64,000 bases of DNA from Iodobacter fluviatilis (GTDB lineage Bacteria; Pseudomonadota; Gammaproteobacteria; Burkholderiales; Chitinibacteraceae): the NCBI RefSeq assembly GCF_004194535.1, contig NZ_CP025781.1, positions 2,542,001-2,606,000 on the forward strand. Direction: 5' to 3'. Positions within the stretch are counted from its first letter, which is position 1; each line of letters begins with the position of its first letter. The translations under genes were made by a program, and so were the position numbers. The notes under the pieces are model-generated. The model was not told the origin of the DNA. It made no database searches and saw only the letters and a program-made list of their open reading frames with translations. Below are positions 29,332-39,523 of this stretch, piece after piece.

Positions 29332-29748
29332 ATGCAAATTGAAGAACGTATTACGACGTCTGCCAAGCCAGAAACGATATTCTCTATTTATGCTGATGTT
29401 GAGCGCTGGAACACTTGGGACCCAGATACCAAATCCTCGTTTTTGAAAGGCCCATTTGCGATTGGTAGTAAGGGCCGTATTTGCCCTACTAAGGGTAATG
29501 CAGTGCCGATGGAGCTGACTGCGCTGACGCCTAATCGCTCATTTACGGTTCAATGCAAAATCCCATTGTTTAAAATGGTGTTTGATCATGAGTTGTCCCT
29601 CAGCGAGGCAGGTACCGAAGTGCTGCACCGTGTGGTTTTCTCTGGGCCTTTAACTTTTATTCTTGGGCGTATCGTTGGGGCGCAAGTTCGTAAGGGGCTG
29701 CCTAAAACCTTGCTTTCTTTGAAACGGCTGGCAGAGTCGCAGGTGTGA
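29332..29748 (+). CDS. SRPBCC (polyketide cyclase/START-like) family protein
   Basis: The 138-residue product starting at ATG 29332 (MQIEERITTSAKPETIF) shows the typical SRPBCC opening, with YADVERWNTWDPDTKSS near residue 20, and a helix at the C-terminus (KGLPKTLLSLKRLAES). The fold binds hydrophobic ligands in a deep pocket; the ligand is unknown. A longer frame from 29260 adds 24 residues unlike the family and was not used. It converges with acs across a terminator. Confidence 0.82.
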   Translation: MQIEERITTSAKPETIFSIYADVERWNTWDPDTKSSFLKGPFAIGSKGRICPTKGNAVPMELTALTPNRSFTVQCKIPLFKMVFDHELSLSEAGTEVLHRVVFSGPLTFILGRIVGAQVRKGLPKTLLSLKRLAESQV

Positions 29749-29790
29749 ATGAAGGGGGCACTCTTTAAATATTCATACATTCCAAAGATT

Positions 29791-29819
29791 AAAAAAAAGC
29801 CCCAAGCATCGCTTGGGGC
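29791..29819 (-). terminator. Terminator of acs
   Basis: The stem GCCCCAAGC/GCTTGGGGC has a three-base loop and is followed on the minus strand by eight T. Confidence 0.92.
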
Positions 29820-29857
29820 CTAAAAAGCTGCCGTGAAGCAGTAATTTTTGCGTCTGA

Positions 29858-31828
29858 TTACAGTGCGCTGTGGCGCAGTTGTTCCAGAATCGCTGGGTTT
29901 TCTAGCGTAGAAATATCCTGAGTGATTTCTTCACCCTTGGCGATATTTCTGAGCAGGCGGCGCATGATTTTGCCGGAGCGGGTTTTAGGCAGATTGTCGC
30001 CAAAGCGGATTTCATCGGGCTGAGCAATCTTGCCGATCTCGTGCGCTACCCATTCGCGTAGCTGCTTGGCTATCAGCTTGCCAGCTTCGCCTTCAGGACG
30101 ATCGCCTTTGAGCACCACAAAGGCCACCACTGATTCGCCCTTGATGTCGTGCGGCCTGCCGACTACGGCGGCTTCTGCGACCAGCGGGTTGGCGGCCAGA
30201 GCCGATTCAATTTCCATGGTGCCAAGGCGGTGGCCAGATACGTTTAGCACGTCGTCGATGCGGCCCATAATCCAGATATAGCCGTGCTCATCGTAGTGAG
30301 CCGAATCGCCAGCCAGATAAAACTTGCCGTTAAATTCATCTGGGAAATAGGTGCTCTTAAAGCGCGTAGCATCGTTATAAATGGTGCGAACTAAGGATGG
30401 GAATGGGCGAGTAATCACCAATGATCCACCCTTGCCCGGCTCTACCGGCGCGCCGGATTCGTCGACAATGGCGGTCATAATGCCTGGTAGAGGCAGGGTG
30501 CAAGAGCCCGGTTTGGTCGCCACTGCGCCTGGTAATGGGGCCACCATATTCGAGCCGGTTTCGGTCTGCCACCAAGTATCTACAATCGGGCAACGGCCGC
30601 CGCCGATGGTCTCGTGATACCACATCCACGCATCAGGATTAATTGGCTCACCCACCGTGCCCAAGAGACGCAGGCTGGATAAATCGTATTGCTTAGGCAG
30701 ATCGCCACCTAGTTTAATCAAGGACCTAATCGCAGTAGGCGCGGTGTAAAAGGTGGTGACTTGATGTTTTTCAATCATCGCCCAGAAGCGGCCAGCGTCT
30801 GGATAGGTTGGCACGCCTTCAAACACCACTTGTGTTGCACCAATACCCAGCGGGCCGTAAGCAATATAGCTGTGGCCAGTAATCCAGCCCACATCGGCGG
30901 TGCACCAGTACACATCGTCTTCTTTGTAATCGAATACCCATTTCATCGATACTTGCGTGCCAAGGAAGTAGCCCGCGCTGGAGTGCTGAATGCCCTTAGG
31001 CTTGCCTGTGGAGCCGGAGGTATACAGCACGAAGAGTGGATCTTCGGCGTTCATCCATTCTGGCTCGCAAATATCTGGCAGGCCTTTAACCAGCTGATGC
31101 CACCAAACATTATTGCTCTCGCTCCAGTGATCTGGCTTGGTGCCGGTGCGCTGGAATACGATGACTTTTTCGACGGATTCGCAGTTGCCAATGCCCAGCG
31201 CTTCGTCGGTCATGGCTTTCAGTGGTGTGGCCTTGCCGCCGCGTACCGATTCATTGGCGGTAATCACAATCTTGGCCGTGGCATCTTGGATGCGATCACG
31301 CAGCGCGCCCGCAGAGAAGCCGCCGAATACCACCGAGTGAATTGCGCCGATACGGGCGCAGGCCTGCATGGCGATAATCGCTTCAACGGTGTGCGGCATG
31401 TAGATAACAACGCGGTCACCCTTGACCACACCTAGGCTCTTTAAGCCGTTGGCGAATTGGCAAACGCGGTGATACAGCTCGCGGTAAGTTACGCGGGAGA
31501 CTGAGCCATCGTCTGCTTCAAAAATAATCGCTACTTTATTCGCTTTGCTTTCAAGATGACGGTCTAGGCAGTTGTAAGACACATTCATTTCACCGTCTTC
31601 AAACCACTTGAAAAACGGCGCATTCGATTCGTCTAATACCTTGGTAAAAGGCTTGCGCCAGCTGACTAACTCGCGCGCTAAATCGCCCCAAAAGCCTTGA
31701 TAATCGCTATTGGCTTTCTCGCAAAGGGTGTGATAGCACTCCATGCCGGATACATTTGCCTTGGTACGGAAATCGTCGGAAGGTGGAAACAGGCGGGTTT
31801 CCTTAAGTACGGAATCAATGCTGCTCAT
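29858..31828 (-). CDS. acs: Acetyl-coenzyme A synthetase
   Basis: The 656-residue product is a full AMP-forming acetyl-CoA synthetase with the adenylate motif [14 protein letters not shown] near residue 265, [10 protein letters not shown] near 413, and the C-terminal [14 protein letters not shown], whose second lysine is the known acetylation site. It activates acetate to acetyl-CoA. ActP and its DUF485 partner, the acetate permease system, lie about 6 kb away rather than in the same operon. The upstream region holds a REP-like unit and a MITE-like element. Confidence 0.97.
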   Translation of the reverse strand: MSSIDSVLKETRLFPPSDDFRTKANVSGMECYHTLCEKANSDYQGFWGDLARELVSWRKPFTKVLDESNAPFFKWFEDGEMNVSYNCLDRHLESKANKVAIIFEADDGSVSRVTYRELYHRVCQFANGLKSLGVVKGDRVVIYMPHTVEAIIAMQACARIGAIHSVVFGGFSAGALRDRIQDATAKIVITANESVRGGKATPLKAMTDEALGIGNCESVEKVIVFQRTGTKPDHWSESNNVWWHQLVKGLPDICEPEWMNAEDPLFVLYTSGSTGKPKGIQHSSAGYFLGTQVSMKWVFDYKEDDVYWCTADVGWITGHSYIAYGPLGIGATQVVFEGVPTYPDAGRFWAMIEKHQVTTFYTAPTAIRSLIKLGGDLPKQYDLSSLRLLGTVGEPINPDAWMWYHETIGGGRCPIVDTWWQTETGSNMVAPLPGAVATKPGSCTLPLPGIMTAIVDESGAPVEPGKGGSLVITRPFPSLVRTIYNDATRFKSTYFPDEFNGKFYLAGDSAHYDEHGYIWIMGRIDDVLNVSGHRLGTMEIESALAANPLVAEAAVVGRPHDIKGESVVAFVVLKGDRPEGEAGKLIAKQLREWVAHEIGKIAQPDEIRFGDNLPKTRSGKIMRRLLRNIAKGEEITQDISTLENPAILEQLRHSAL

Positions 31829-31972
31829 TTAGGCTTCCTTCTTGCAGAGATAGTCAGAAAAATCGGATTGAAGCCAGAGTATCAGCCGGTCTGACTCAAG
31901 GCCAATCGTGTTTTTTGATGGGGAGAATCAGAAAGGCTGATCTGAGGGTTTTTATGTGGATGGTGGCTTTTT

Positions 31973-32033
31973 GTAGGAGCGGTTCAGCCGCGAAAGCATT
32001 GTTAAAAGCGATTCGAGCGCAAACCACTCCTAC
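31973..32033. repeat. GTAGGAGCGG-type palindromic REP unit
   Basis: GTAGGAGCGGTTCAGCCGCG at the left pairs imperfectly with CGCAAACCACTCCTAC at the right. It is intergenic, upstream of acs. Confidence 0.7.
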
Positions 32034-32074
32034 GGTATTAGACCTTGAGCTAATAAATACTTGTATTTGCTACC

Positions 32075-32242
32075 CTAGCAGCCTGTCGGACTTAGCATCA
32101 GTCAGCTGAAAAATCACCTGATCGGCCTATATTTCACCAGATTTTTGATCAATAACTCGTTATTGGCGCTGCAAATCCGGCAAAATCTGGTCTCGACCAT
32201 GCGATTTTTCGCTTCGACCGTCTAAGTCCGAAAGGCTGCTAG
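32075..32242. repeat. MITE-like element, family 1, copy 2
   Basis: The 168-base element is bounded by CTAGCAGCCTGTCGGACTTA and TAAGTCCGAAAGGCTGCTAG, near-perfect inverted repeats. Internally it has the AAAATCTGGTCTCGACC block shared by the family and a palindrome CAATAAC-TC-GTTATTG at 32150-32165. The right end overlaps the 3' end of the methyltransferase gene. Confidence 0.9.
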
Positions 32243-33025
32243 CCGCTCTGCAATCAAGCTATAGCTGAGTGGCAAGCGGGCCTCGTGCTGCTCTAATGCG
32301 GCGTAGGTTACTGATATTTCATTGGGATATTCTGCAAAGTGGCGTAATTGCAAACCCTGCTGCAAGCAGCCGCCAATAATGTCAGAGAGGGTATGTGGAA
32401 ACCAATAAGAAGGCGCACTGCCTGTGCCTTCGGTATCAATATACTCTGGCAGCATTTCATCCATAAAAGGCTCTGTACGGAAATAAGAGCTATCCATTCT
32501 ATGTGGAGGAATAGGATTCAACATATCCAAAATAGGATGCTGCTCATAAATAAATAACTGCCCATTGGGCTTAAGCCAAGAATGGATCAAAGCGAATAAA
32601 CGTGGCAGATCGGGCATCCAGCCTAATACCCCAACCGTGATATAAACCAGATCAAAAGAGCGCTGGAACTGATTTTCAAGATCAAAAATATTGCTGCAAA
32701 TAAACTCGATATCCAGCTCCGCATGCTGGGCCAGCACTCTGGCTTGTTCAATAAACGAGTCAGAAATATCCACACCCACGCAGCGGCCAGCACCAGCGCG
32801 TTTTACGCTGCATAATTCCTGGCCACTATTGCAGCCTATTTGTAGTACGTCTTTGCCATTGAGTGGAAACTGAGTAAATAGCTCTTTTTCTACCGCATCA
32901 AAGCTTGAGAACGCTGGGTTTTTTATGGCGCTAAGCAGCTCGCTAAAACCATCTTTCTGATTGATTTCGGCAGTCAAATTCCACATCTTCCGGTTTATAT
33001 CTGTGTAGTTGATTTCAGCTTCCAT
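32222..33025 (-). CDS. Class I SAM-dependent methyltransferase, 3' end within a MITE-like element
   Basis: The 267-residue product has a Rossmann methyltransferase core: VLQIGCNSGQELCSVKRAG (motif I, about residue 60), GVDISDSFIEQA, and DLVYITVGVLGWMPDLPRL. The substrate is unknown. The last seven codons (LAAFRT and stop) are read from the terminal inverted repeat of the element at 32075-32242, so the original C-terminus was probably replaced. Loss is likely small because the fold appears complete. It stands alone. Confidence 0.88.
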   Translation of the reverse strand: MEAEINYTDINRKMWNLTAEINQKDGFSELLSAIKNPAFSSFDAVEKELFTQFPLNGKDVLQIGCNSGQELCSVKRAGAGRCVGVDISDSFIEQARVLAQHAELDIEFICSNIFDLENQFQRSFDLVYITVGVLGWMPDLPRLFALIHSWLKPNGQLFIYEQHPILDMLNPIPPHRMDSSYFRTEPFMDEMLPEYIDTEGTGSAPSYWFPHTLSDIIGGCLQQGLQLRHFAEYPNEISVTYAALEQHEARLPLSYSLIAERLAAFRT

Positions 33026-33162
33026 TTTTTTCTCATTGAAATGATTGAGTGATTTTTGAGCTTTTTATCGAATGTAAATTCTGCATTATCCGCACCTTTT
33101 GTTATTGCATGGGCCGCAATAAAGGGTATGCCAATATAAATGGAGCGCTAAAATTTGTACTT

Positions 33163-33431
33163 TTATTTTTTCCATAAATAAATAAAATCTTTGCCATTAT
33201 CATTCAGCGATTTATTTTGCTCAATCAGAAGATAGCGGGTTTTACCTTCGGCAATTAGCTTAAAGGCTTGCAAGCGGGTGCTATAGCCAAGGATTGCCAA
33301 ACCTGTTTGCATCGGCAGATAAATACATATCGCATGACATCCGGGTGTTGTTGAAGCTGGCTAAAAAAAACTCTGTCTGCTTCGGTAAGAGGTCTAAGGA
33401 TTAATCTTGCTGTTTCTAAATAGATGCTCAT
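33163..33431 (-). pseudogene. Broken GNAT acetyltransferase fragment
   Basis: Directly after the stop of the neighbouring GNAT gene, an ATG at 33431 opens MSIYLETARLILRPLTEADR and continues to HPDVMRYV, the standard N-terminus of RimJ/RimL-type acetyltransferases. The frame then loses similarity and stops after about 58 codons. Another frame continues with LGYSTRLQAFKLIAEGK to a stop at 33163. The acetyl-CoA-binding part is missing, so this is a remnant, probably of a duplicated second GNAT gene. The upstream part of the gap (33026-33162, relative to the plus strand) shows nothing. Confidence 0.7.
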
Positions 33432-33432
33432 C

Positions 33433-33969
33433 TTATGGCCTGTTGTTTTTTAATTCATGGATGAGTAATGAATAATTCATCAGTGATATATATTTACCCT
33501 CTTTGATTTCGCATTCCCGGCTGATGCCCTCTAAAGTAAAATTAAAGGCTTGTAAAAGCTGCTGCGATTTTAAATTTTCTATTTCTACTTCGGTACTGAT
33601 GCGGTGCAGTTTTAATTCATTAAAGGAGTAACTGAGTAAACCCTGTAATGCTTCCTGCATAATGCCTTTACCCCAGTGCTGGGGTAGTAGCCAGTAGCCT
33701 AATTCGGCATTTTTGTTTTTCTGGCAGATATTATTCAGCCCTAAAGCGCCCAGCGGTGTACCTGCCGATTCAATCGCCAGCCAATAGCCTGTGCCTTGCT
33801 CGGTAATGGATTGATACCAGCTCATTTGCGCTTCACAAGCGCTTTCTGTTTGGTACGAAATGCCATAGTGCTTGATAACATCGGGGTGAGATAGCCCTGA
33901 AAAAACAAAGGCTAAATCATCGGGCCTGAATGCTCTTAAGCTGAGTGTATTTAGTTTTATATTCATCAT
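33433..33969 (-). CDS. GNAT family N-acetyltransferase (RimJ/RimL type)
   Basis: The 178-residue product has the full GNAT fold: LNTLSLRAFRPDDLAFVFSG at the start, ELGYWLLPQHWGKGIMQEAL (acetyl-CoA pyrophosphate loop, near residue 90) and LKSQQLLQAFNFTLEGISRE. It transfers acetyl from acetyl-CoA to an amine; protein N-termini or small molecules are possible substrates. It may start at the first or second of two adjacent ATGs. It lies 20 bases downstream of the racemase gene on the same strand. Confidence 0.88.
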   Translation of the reverse strand: MMNIKLNTLSLRAFRPDDLAFVFSGLSHPDVIKHYGISYQTESACEAQMSWYQSITEQGTGYWLAIESAGTPLGALGLNNICQKNKNAELGYWLLPQHWGKGIMQEALQGLLSYSFNELKLHRISTEVEIENLKSQQLLQAFNFTLEGISRECEIKEGKYISLMNYSLLIHELKNNRP

Positions 33970-33989
33970 TATTCCAAAGCAGTTGCATA

Positions 33990-34682
33990 TTAGGCGCAGG
34001 CTGCATGAATGGCATAGCGTATATGCAGCTCGGTGGTATCAAAGATCGGGATCTCCACATTCTGCTGCTGAATCAGCATGGTAATTTCTGTGCAGCCCAG
34101 TATGACGCCTTCCGCACCTTGCTCAATTAATTGATTAATGATGGCAATATATTCTTGCTTGGATGATTCTTTCACAAGACCATGGCAAAGCTCCTGATAA
34201 ATAATATCGTGCACTCTGTTACGGCCAGCTTCTTCTGGGGTAATCACTTCCAGCTGGTGCAGCCTGCTTAACCTGCCACGGTAAAAGTCTTGCTCCATGG
34301 TGAATTTTGTCCCCAATAGGGCAATTTTTTTAAGGCCTGCTGTTTTAATTGCTGCGGCGGTGGCGTCCGCAATATGCAGAAATGGAATCTGGATTTTAGC
34401 TTCAATTTCAGCAGCTAATTTATGCATGGTATTGGTGCATAAAATAATGAGATCTGCACCGGCTAATTGCAAAGAATAAGCCGCTTTAGCCATGATTTCG
34501 CCAGCTTTATCCCATTGCCCTGTACTTTGCAGTGCTGCGATTTCTGCAAAATCTACACTGAGCAGAATTACTTTGGCAGAGTGCAGCCCGCCCAATTTTT
34601 CTTTAATGAGCTGATTTGCTCTTTGGTAATAAATCTGGCTGGATTCCCAGCTCATGCCGCCTATCATGCCTATGGTTTTCAT
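33990..34682 (-). CDS. Aspartate/glutamate racemase family protein
   Basis: The 230-residue product matches the Asp/Glu racemase family (YgeA/RacX type): MKTIGMIGGMSWESSQIYY at the start, the first catalytic cysteine in LCTNTMH near residue 82 and the second in GCTEI near residue 195. It interconverts L and D forms of an amino acid by a two-cysteine, cofactor-free mechanism. It lies nine bases downstream of a LysE-type exporter gene, so racemase, exporter and acetyltransferase may form one amino-acid-related operon. Confidence 0.92.
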   Translation of the reverse strand: MKTIGMIGGMSWESSQIYYQRANQLIKEKLGGLHSAKVILLSVDFAEIAALQSTGQWDKAGEIMAKAAYSLQLAGADLIILCTNTMHKLAAEIEAKIQIPFLHIADATAAAIKTAGLKKIALLGTKFTMEQDFYRGRLSRLHQLEVITPEEAGRNRVHDIIYQELCHGLVKESSKQEYIAIINQLIEQGAEGVILGCTEITMLIQQQNVEIPIFDTTELHIRYAIHAACA

Positions 34683-34691
34683 TATTTTCCC

Positions 34692-35297
34692 CTAAGCTAA
34701 CAAAGCCAACTCACCATGCAATAAAAAGAATGCCGTGATCGCCATCAGGCTGGCCATAATGCCGTTAAATAGTTTTAATATTTTGGGGATCAGCAAATGC
34801 TGGCGTAAAGCATCACCTAGCCATGCCCAGATACAGATGCAGGGTAAATTAATCACCGCACATAAAACGGCTAAGCCCGCTGCGGCGAGCATGCTATTTT
34901 GCTCAGCAGGCAAAAACAGAATCACGGTGTTGATCACCATCACCCATGCTTTGGGGTTTATCCATTGGAATAGCGCTGCGGCTAAAAAGCTCATGGGTTT
35001 GGCGGCTTCTTTGCCTTCAGGCGATGCGGCTTTCCATATTTTCCACGATAGCCATAATAAATAAGCGCAGCCAAATACGCCTAAAATTGGGCGTACTGTA
35101 TTAATACTGGCCATCACCCAAGCCAAGAGCACGCCAACGATAAACACCTGAATGCCGTGGCCAATGCTAATGCCTAATAAATGCGGAATGCTGCGGCGAA
35201 AGCCAAAATTACCGCCAGAAGCCGCCAGCATCAGGTTATTGGGGCCGGGGGTGACGGACATCAGCGAGACATAGCTCAGTAAGGCGGGGTTAAACAT
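34692..35297 (-). CDS. LysE/RhtB family amino-acid exporter
   Basis: The 201-residue product has about six membrane helices and the LysE-family opening YVSLMSVTPGPNNLMLAASG, with FQWINPKAWVMV in the middle. These inner-membrane exporters release amino acids or related metabolites. It is divergent from a MocR regulator gene 122 bases away, a common regulator-exporter arrangement. Confidence 0.92.
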   Translation of the reverse strand: MFNPALLSYVSLMSVTPGPNNLMLAASGGNFGFRRSIPHLLGISIGHGIQVFIVGVLLAWVMASINTVRPILGVFGCAYLLWLSWKIWKAASPEGKEAAKPMSFLAAALFQWINPKAWVMVINTVILFLPAEQNSMLAAAGLAVLCAVINLPCICIWAWLGDALRQHLLIPKILKLFNGIMASLMAITAFFLLHGELALLA

Positions 35298-35419
35298 AGA
35301 CTTGGCTCGGTGTAGGTAAAAGACAATTCATCATAAAAGTATCGTCATAAAGGTTACAGTGGCATTACTTGCTTATTTTTATGGGTACAATTTAGACATT
35401 GCGGCCTTACTCGGTACTT

Positions 35420-36868
35420 ATGATGCAAATGGATACGCTTTATCAGCAGCTGGCAGATGATTTTGCGCTGGCGATCAGCCACGGTTCTTTGCCGCCTGGC
35501 TCCAGATTGCCATCGGTACGTAAAACGGCACAAAGCCGCAGGCTGTCTTTGAATACGGTACTCACTGCCTATCGAATGTTGGAAGACCGCGGCCTTGTGG
35601 TGGTTAGGCCGCAATCCGGTTATTACGTACGCAGCCATCTGCCTATGCTGCCAGCAGGCAAAGTAGGTGCAGCGCCTGGTCAGGCTCAAGGCCCCGCCGG
35701 TGAGGTGCTTGATTTAATCGGTGCCGCTTTATTGGCTCAGCAAACGCCGGGTTATATCAATCTGGCTTTAGCCTGCCCCAAGGGGGGCGATTTTTACCCC
35801 AGCAATAAGCTGGCGCGGATTATGGGGCAGGTGCTTAGGCAAAATCCTGGCATGGTCAGCAGCTATGCTTTGCCGCCTGGCTCAGAGCGATTACGCACCC
35901 AAATTGCTCGCCGCAGTGTAGAGCTGGGGATGTCTTTGCAGGCTGAAAACATCGTGCTCACCCATGGCTGTATGGAGGCTTTGCAATTATCTTTACGTGC
36001 CATCTGTGTGCGTGGAGACGCTGTAGGGATTGAATCGCCTACCTACTTTAATTTGTTGCCATTGTTTAGCAGCCTAGGTTTAAAGGCGGTTGAAATACCG
36101 ACTGATCCACAAACGGGCATGTCACTCGATGCGCTGGAGCAATTACTGATTGATGGCCAGTTGCAGGCCATCGTGGCCATGCCCAATGTGCACAATCCCC
36201 TAGGCTGCAGCATGCCGCTGGAAAACAAACGGCGGCTGGCTGGCCTATTAAAGCGTTATCAAATCCCCTTGATTGAAGACGCGCTCTACGCCGAATTGCA
36301 ATTTGGTGATGCTTTTGCACCTGTCGTAAAAGCGTTTGACGATGAGGGCTGGGTGTTAATTTGCGCCAGTTATACCAAGACGCTGGCCCCTGATTTTAGA
36401 ATTGGCTGGGTAGAAGGTGGGCGTTTTACCGAGCAGATTCGTAAACTTAAATTTTCTTATTCAGTTGCCGAGTCTATGGTGTTGAGCGAAACGCTGGGCC
36501 TGTTTTTAGAATCAGGCGGTTACGATCATCATTTACGCCAGCTCAAACGCCGCTACGCCATTCAGGTGGATAAAGTACGCGCGCTGATTGCCGAGCATTT
36601 TCCACAGGGCACCAGCGCCACCCAGCCAGCTGGCGGTTTTTTATTTTGGGTGGAGTTGCCCGCCAGCTGCGATAGCGTTGAGTTATTTCATCGCGCCATT
36701 GCCGAGAAAATCAGCATCTCGCCCGGCCCGCTGTATTCCCCCAGCGGCCGCCATACCTCGGCACTGCGTTTATCCTGCTGCCAGCCTTTGGATGAAAGCT
36801 ATATCCAAGCTTTAGTGCGGCTGGGCGAAATGGCGCAAGAGATTATGGATGAAGCGGTTGGCATTTAA
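35420..36868 (+). CDS. MocR-type regulator: GntR DNA-binding domain fused to aminotransferase domain
   Basis: The product of about 482 residues begins with a GntR winged helix-turn-helix (LPPGSRLPSVRKTAQSRRLS, then LNTVLTAYRMLEDRGLV). It continues as a fold-type I aminotransferase with PNVHNPLG and the PLP lysine in ASYTKTLAPDFRIGW near residue 327. Such proteins are PLP-dependent regulators and usually control an adjacent divergent gene, here the LysE exporter. The ATG at 35420 is preferred; 35423 and 35429 are alternatives. The 3' end overlaps a truncated LysR gene by 20 bases. Confidence 0.92.
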   Translation: MMQMDTLYQQLADDFALAISHGSLPPGSRLPSVRKTAQSRRLSLNTVLTAYRMLEDRGLVVVRPQSGYYVRSHLPMLPAGKVGAAPGQAQGPAGEVLDLIGAALLAQQTPGYINLALACPKGGDFYPSNKLARIMGQVLRQNPGMVSSYALPPGSERLRTQIARRSVELGMSLQAENIVLTHGCMEALQLSLRAICVRGDAVGIESPTYFNLLPLFSSLGLKAVEIPTDPQTGMSLDALEQLLIDGQLQAIVAMPNVHNPLGCSMPLENKRRLAGLLKRYQIPLIEDALYAELQFGDAFAPVVKAFDDEGWVLICASYTKTLAPDFRIGWVEGGRFTEQIRKLKFSYSVAESMVLSETLGLFLESGGYDHHLRQLKRRYAIQVDKVRALIAEHFPQGTSATQPAGGFLFWVELPASCDSVELFHRAIAEKISISPGPLYSPSGRHTSALRLSCCQPLDESYIQALVRLGEMAQEIMDEAVGI

Positions 36869-37334
36869 TTCGCAGGATGCCGCCTTGCTACGTTCTTTTG
36901 TCGGTATGGTGCGTAGCGGCAGCATCAATCGGGCGGCTATTTTGCAAGGCAAAACACAGCCTGCGCTCAGCCAGCAAATTCAGCGCTTAGAGCAGCAATT
37001 AGGCCAATCTTTATTGCTGCGCTCGCCTAGAGGCATACGTTTAAGCCCCGCTGGTGAGGCCCTCTTGCCCTATGCCGAGCGTATTTTAAGTTTAACGGAT
37101 CAGCTTAGCCTCAAGCCTGTATTGCCAAGCGAGCAGCAACGCAGTATTGGTTTGGTAGAAGCTTTTGTCAGCGGCCACCCCCGTTTGCGGCTGCGGGTGG
37201 ATGTGGCCGATAAACAAACACTGTTTGCTGCTTTTGAGCGCAAAGAGCTGGATGTGTTGGTGAGTATGCCGCTTGCCGTAGCCGTAACGCCTGATCAGGC
37301 GCTAAGCCTGCCCCTGAACTGGTTTCTCAGCTAA
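36849..37334 (+). pseudogene. Truncated LysR-family regulator
   Basis: The 161-residue frame carries an intact LysR helix-turn-helix (GSINRAAILQGKTQPALSQQ and LLLRSPRGIRLSPAGEALL), but the ligand-binding domain stops after about 70 residues, where a normal protein continues for about 140 more. It starts inside the MocR gene. Its end meets, on the other strand, the end of a phytase-like fragment, so a deletion has joined two unrelated genes. A shortened DNA-binding protein could still be made, but loss of function is more likely. Confidence 0.75.
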
Positions 37335-37679
37335 ATAGCCAAAGCCGCCACTGAGCGCATCGTAATCAAAGAGCTTAGTGCGTTTCACCATTTGGATATT
37401 AGCCAAATCGGCTGCCGCGCCAAATTGCAGATCCCTCTTATCGCTCAGCGTTTTGCCACTTAGATCTGTGGCGCTGCTGATATCGATCGGATAAATACTG
37501 CGATGCATCAGGCCATCTTTTTGAATGCCTTGTTCGATCAGTGGGAAGCGCGTGTCAGAGATTGCCAGCAGGTCGCCAATTTTCAGCTCTTTGCTTTTGG
37601 CATAGTTGGCGTCAATCGGGTAGGTAAACATACGGGTGGCTTTGGTGGCTGGGTCGTATTCGAGAAAAACGCCATGCGT
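37302..37679 (-). pseudogene. Fragment of an esterase-like phytase-family protein
   Basis: About 120 codons without a proper start read FLEYDPATKATRMFTYPID, DLLAISDTRFPLIEQG, IYPIDISSATDLSG and FDYDALSGGFGYLAEKP, resembling the C-terminal part of the PF13449-type esterase-like phytase family. The N-terminal half and signal peptide are missing. The fragment begins at the actP terminator hairpin and ends within the truncated LysR frame. Confidence 0.6.
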
Positions 37680-37693
37680 TGTTGCATGGCGTT
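37665..37693 (-). terminator. Terminator of actP
   Basis: AACGCCATGC pairs with GCATGGCGTT around six bases, with a T run on the minus strand and a T-rich stretch on the plus strand. Confidence 0.85.
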
Positions 37694-37714
37694 ATGTTTT
37701 TTAATTAAAAATTC

Positions 37715-39523
37715 TTAATGCTTTGATGCGCCTTCTGCACCCACCCCTGTCATAGAGCGGATAAATTGTGGCAGGAATGCGGCACGCTCAGAATCCGCTT
37801 GAGCACTCTTATCGGTGATAGAGAAAATCCACGTCATCAGAAACGCTAAAGTCATTGAGAAAATCGCTGGGTTTTTATAAGGGAATAATTCGCTGCCCTT
37901 GGCATTGCCTAGTGTATCTACCCAAACGGCTGGCCCGAGGATAATCAACACCACCGCGCAGATCAGCCCTGAGTAGCCACCAATCACGGCACCGCGAGTG
38001 GTTAAGCCTTTCCAGAACATCGATAAAAACAGCACTGGAAAGTTGGCCGATGCAGCAATAGAGAAGGCCAAGCCCACCATAAACGCGATGTTTTGCTTCT
38101 CGAACATAATGCCTAGCAAGATGGCGACTACGCCTAAGGCCACGGTTGCGTATTTAGAAACGCGGATTTCTGTGGCTTCGTCCACACGGCCTTTACGCCA
38201 AACGCTGGCATACAGATCGTGTGAAACGGCCGATGCACCGGATAAAGTTAGCCCAGATACCACCGCCAGAATGGTGGCAAAGGCAACTGCTGAGATAAAA
38301 CCAAGGAATAGATCGCCACCGATGGCATGTGAAAGATGGATCGCCGCCATATTAGAGCCGCCCAGCAATTTGCCTGCCGCATCTTTATACGATGGATCGG
38401 TTGCAACCAGCATGATCGCGCCAAAGCCGATAATGAAGGTCAGGATGTAGAAGTAGCCAATAAAACCCGTGGCCACAAACACCGATTTACGTGCCGCTTG
38501 AGCGTCTTTTACGGTAAAGAAGCGCATTAGAATATGCGGTAAGCCTGCCGTACCAAACATCAGCGCTAGACCAAGCGAAATAGCGTCGATTGGATTAGAG
38601 ACCAGCCCACCCGGTTCCATAATGTTTTTGGCGGCTTTCACTGCGGCTTTGGCGGCATCTGATGCTTTTTCGACCAGCGTAGCGGCATCAGGCGAGTGAT
38701 TGGCTACGGCTTGTGCGGCGACATCTGATGCGGCGCTGGCTTTAATGGCTAAGAGCTGAGCGCCTGCTTGTTTAACATGTACAGCTTGGGCAAACATGCC
38801 TTCAACACTGAAGTTCACATGTTTAAGCACCATAAAGGCCATAAAGCTGGCACCCGATAAGAGCAGGACTGCTTTAATAATTTGCACCCATGTGGTGGCC
38901 AACATGCCACCGAAAATCACGTAAATCACCATCAAAATACCGACCATAATGACGGCCGTGTTGTAATTCATGCCAAATAGCAGTTGGATCAGCTTACCTG
39001 CACCCACCATTTGTGCGATTAGATATAACGCCACCACAACCAGCGTGCCGGTTGCTGCAAAGGTACGCACTGGGCCTTGTTGCAGGCGGTAAGAGGCCAC
39101 ATCGGCAAAAGTGTATTTACCAAGGTTACGCAGACGCTCTGCCACCAAGAAGGTAATCACTGGCCAGCCTACCAAGAAGCCTAGCGAGTAAATCAGGCCG
39201 TCGTAGCCGGTATCAAATACTAGCGCGGAAATCCCAAGAAAGGACGCAGCCGACATATAGTCGCCCGCAATGGCTAAGCCATTCTGAAAGCCGGTAATGC
39301 CGCCGCCAGCAGAGTAAAAATCTTTGGCTGAGCGGGTTTTACGTGCCGCCCAGTAAGTTACCCCAAGGGTAAAGGCGACGAACAGAAAAAACATAATGAT
39401 GGCGTGCCAGTTCAACGCTTGTTTGGCGACTGGGCCATCGATGGTGCCCGCTGCCCATGTCGACAAGCTGGCAAGCGCCATCAGCGCGCCGCAGCCTAGC
39501 TGCTTGTGCAATTTATGCATCAT
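37715..39523 (-). CDS. actP: Acetate/cation symporter
   Basis: The 602-residue product is a sodium:solute symporter of the ActP type with about 13 membrane helices after a signal-like N-terminus. Motifs include [20 protein letters not shown] near residue 70 and [17 protein letters not shown] near 325. A hydrophilic, alanine-rich insert (about residues 255-305) lies between two helices. It imports acetate for Acs. It overlaps the DUF485 gene by four bases, forming the usual two-gene operon. Confidence 0.95.
   Translation of the reverse strand: MMHKLHKQLGCGALMALASLSTWAAGTIDGPVAKQALNWHAIIMFFLFVAFTLGVTYWAARKTRSAKDFYSAGGGITGFQNGLAIAGDYMSAASFLGISALVFDTGYDGLIYSLGFLVGWPVITFLVAERLRNLGKYTFADVASYRLQQGPVRTFAATGTLVVVALYLIAQMVGAGKLIQLLFGMNYNTAVIMVGILMVIYVIFGGMLATTWVQIIKAVLLLSGASFMAFMVLKHVNFSVEGMFAQAVHVKQAGAQLLAIKASAASDVAAQAVANHSPDAATLVEKASDAAKAAVKAAKNIMEPGGLVSNPIDAISLGLALMFGTAGLPHILMRFFTVKDAQAARKSVFVATGFIGYFYILTFIIGFGAIMLVATDPSYKDAAGKLLGGSNMAAIHLSHAIGGDLFLGFISAVAFATILAVVSGLTLSGASAVSHDLYASVWRKGRVDEATEIRVSKYATVALGVVAILLGIMFEKQNIAFMVGLAFSIAASANFPVLFLSMFWKGLTTRGAVIGGYSGLICAVVLIILGPAVWVDTLGNAKGSELFPYKNPAIFSMTLAFLMTWIFSITDKSAQADSERAAFLPQFIRSMTGVGAEGASKH

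Noticed and set aside
30761-31435. 224-codon plus-strand frame inside acs
   Set aside because: It is a shadow of acs on the opposite strand, with no start signals or known domain.
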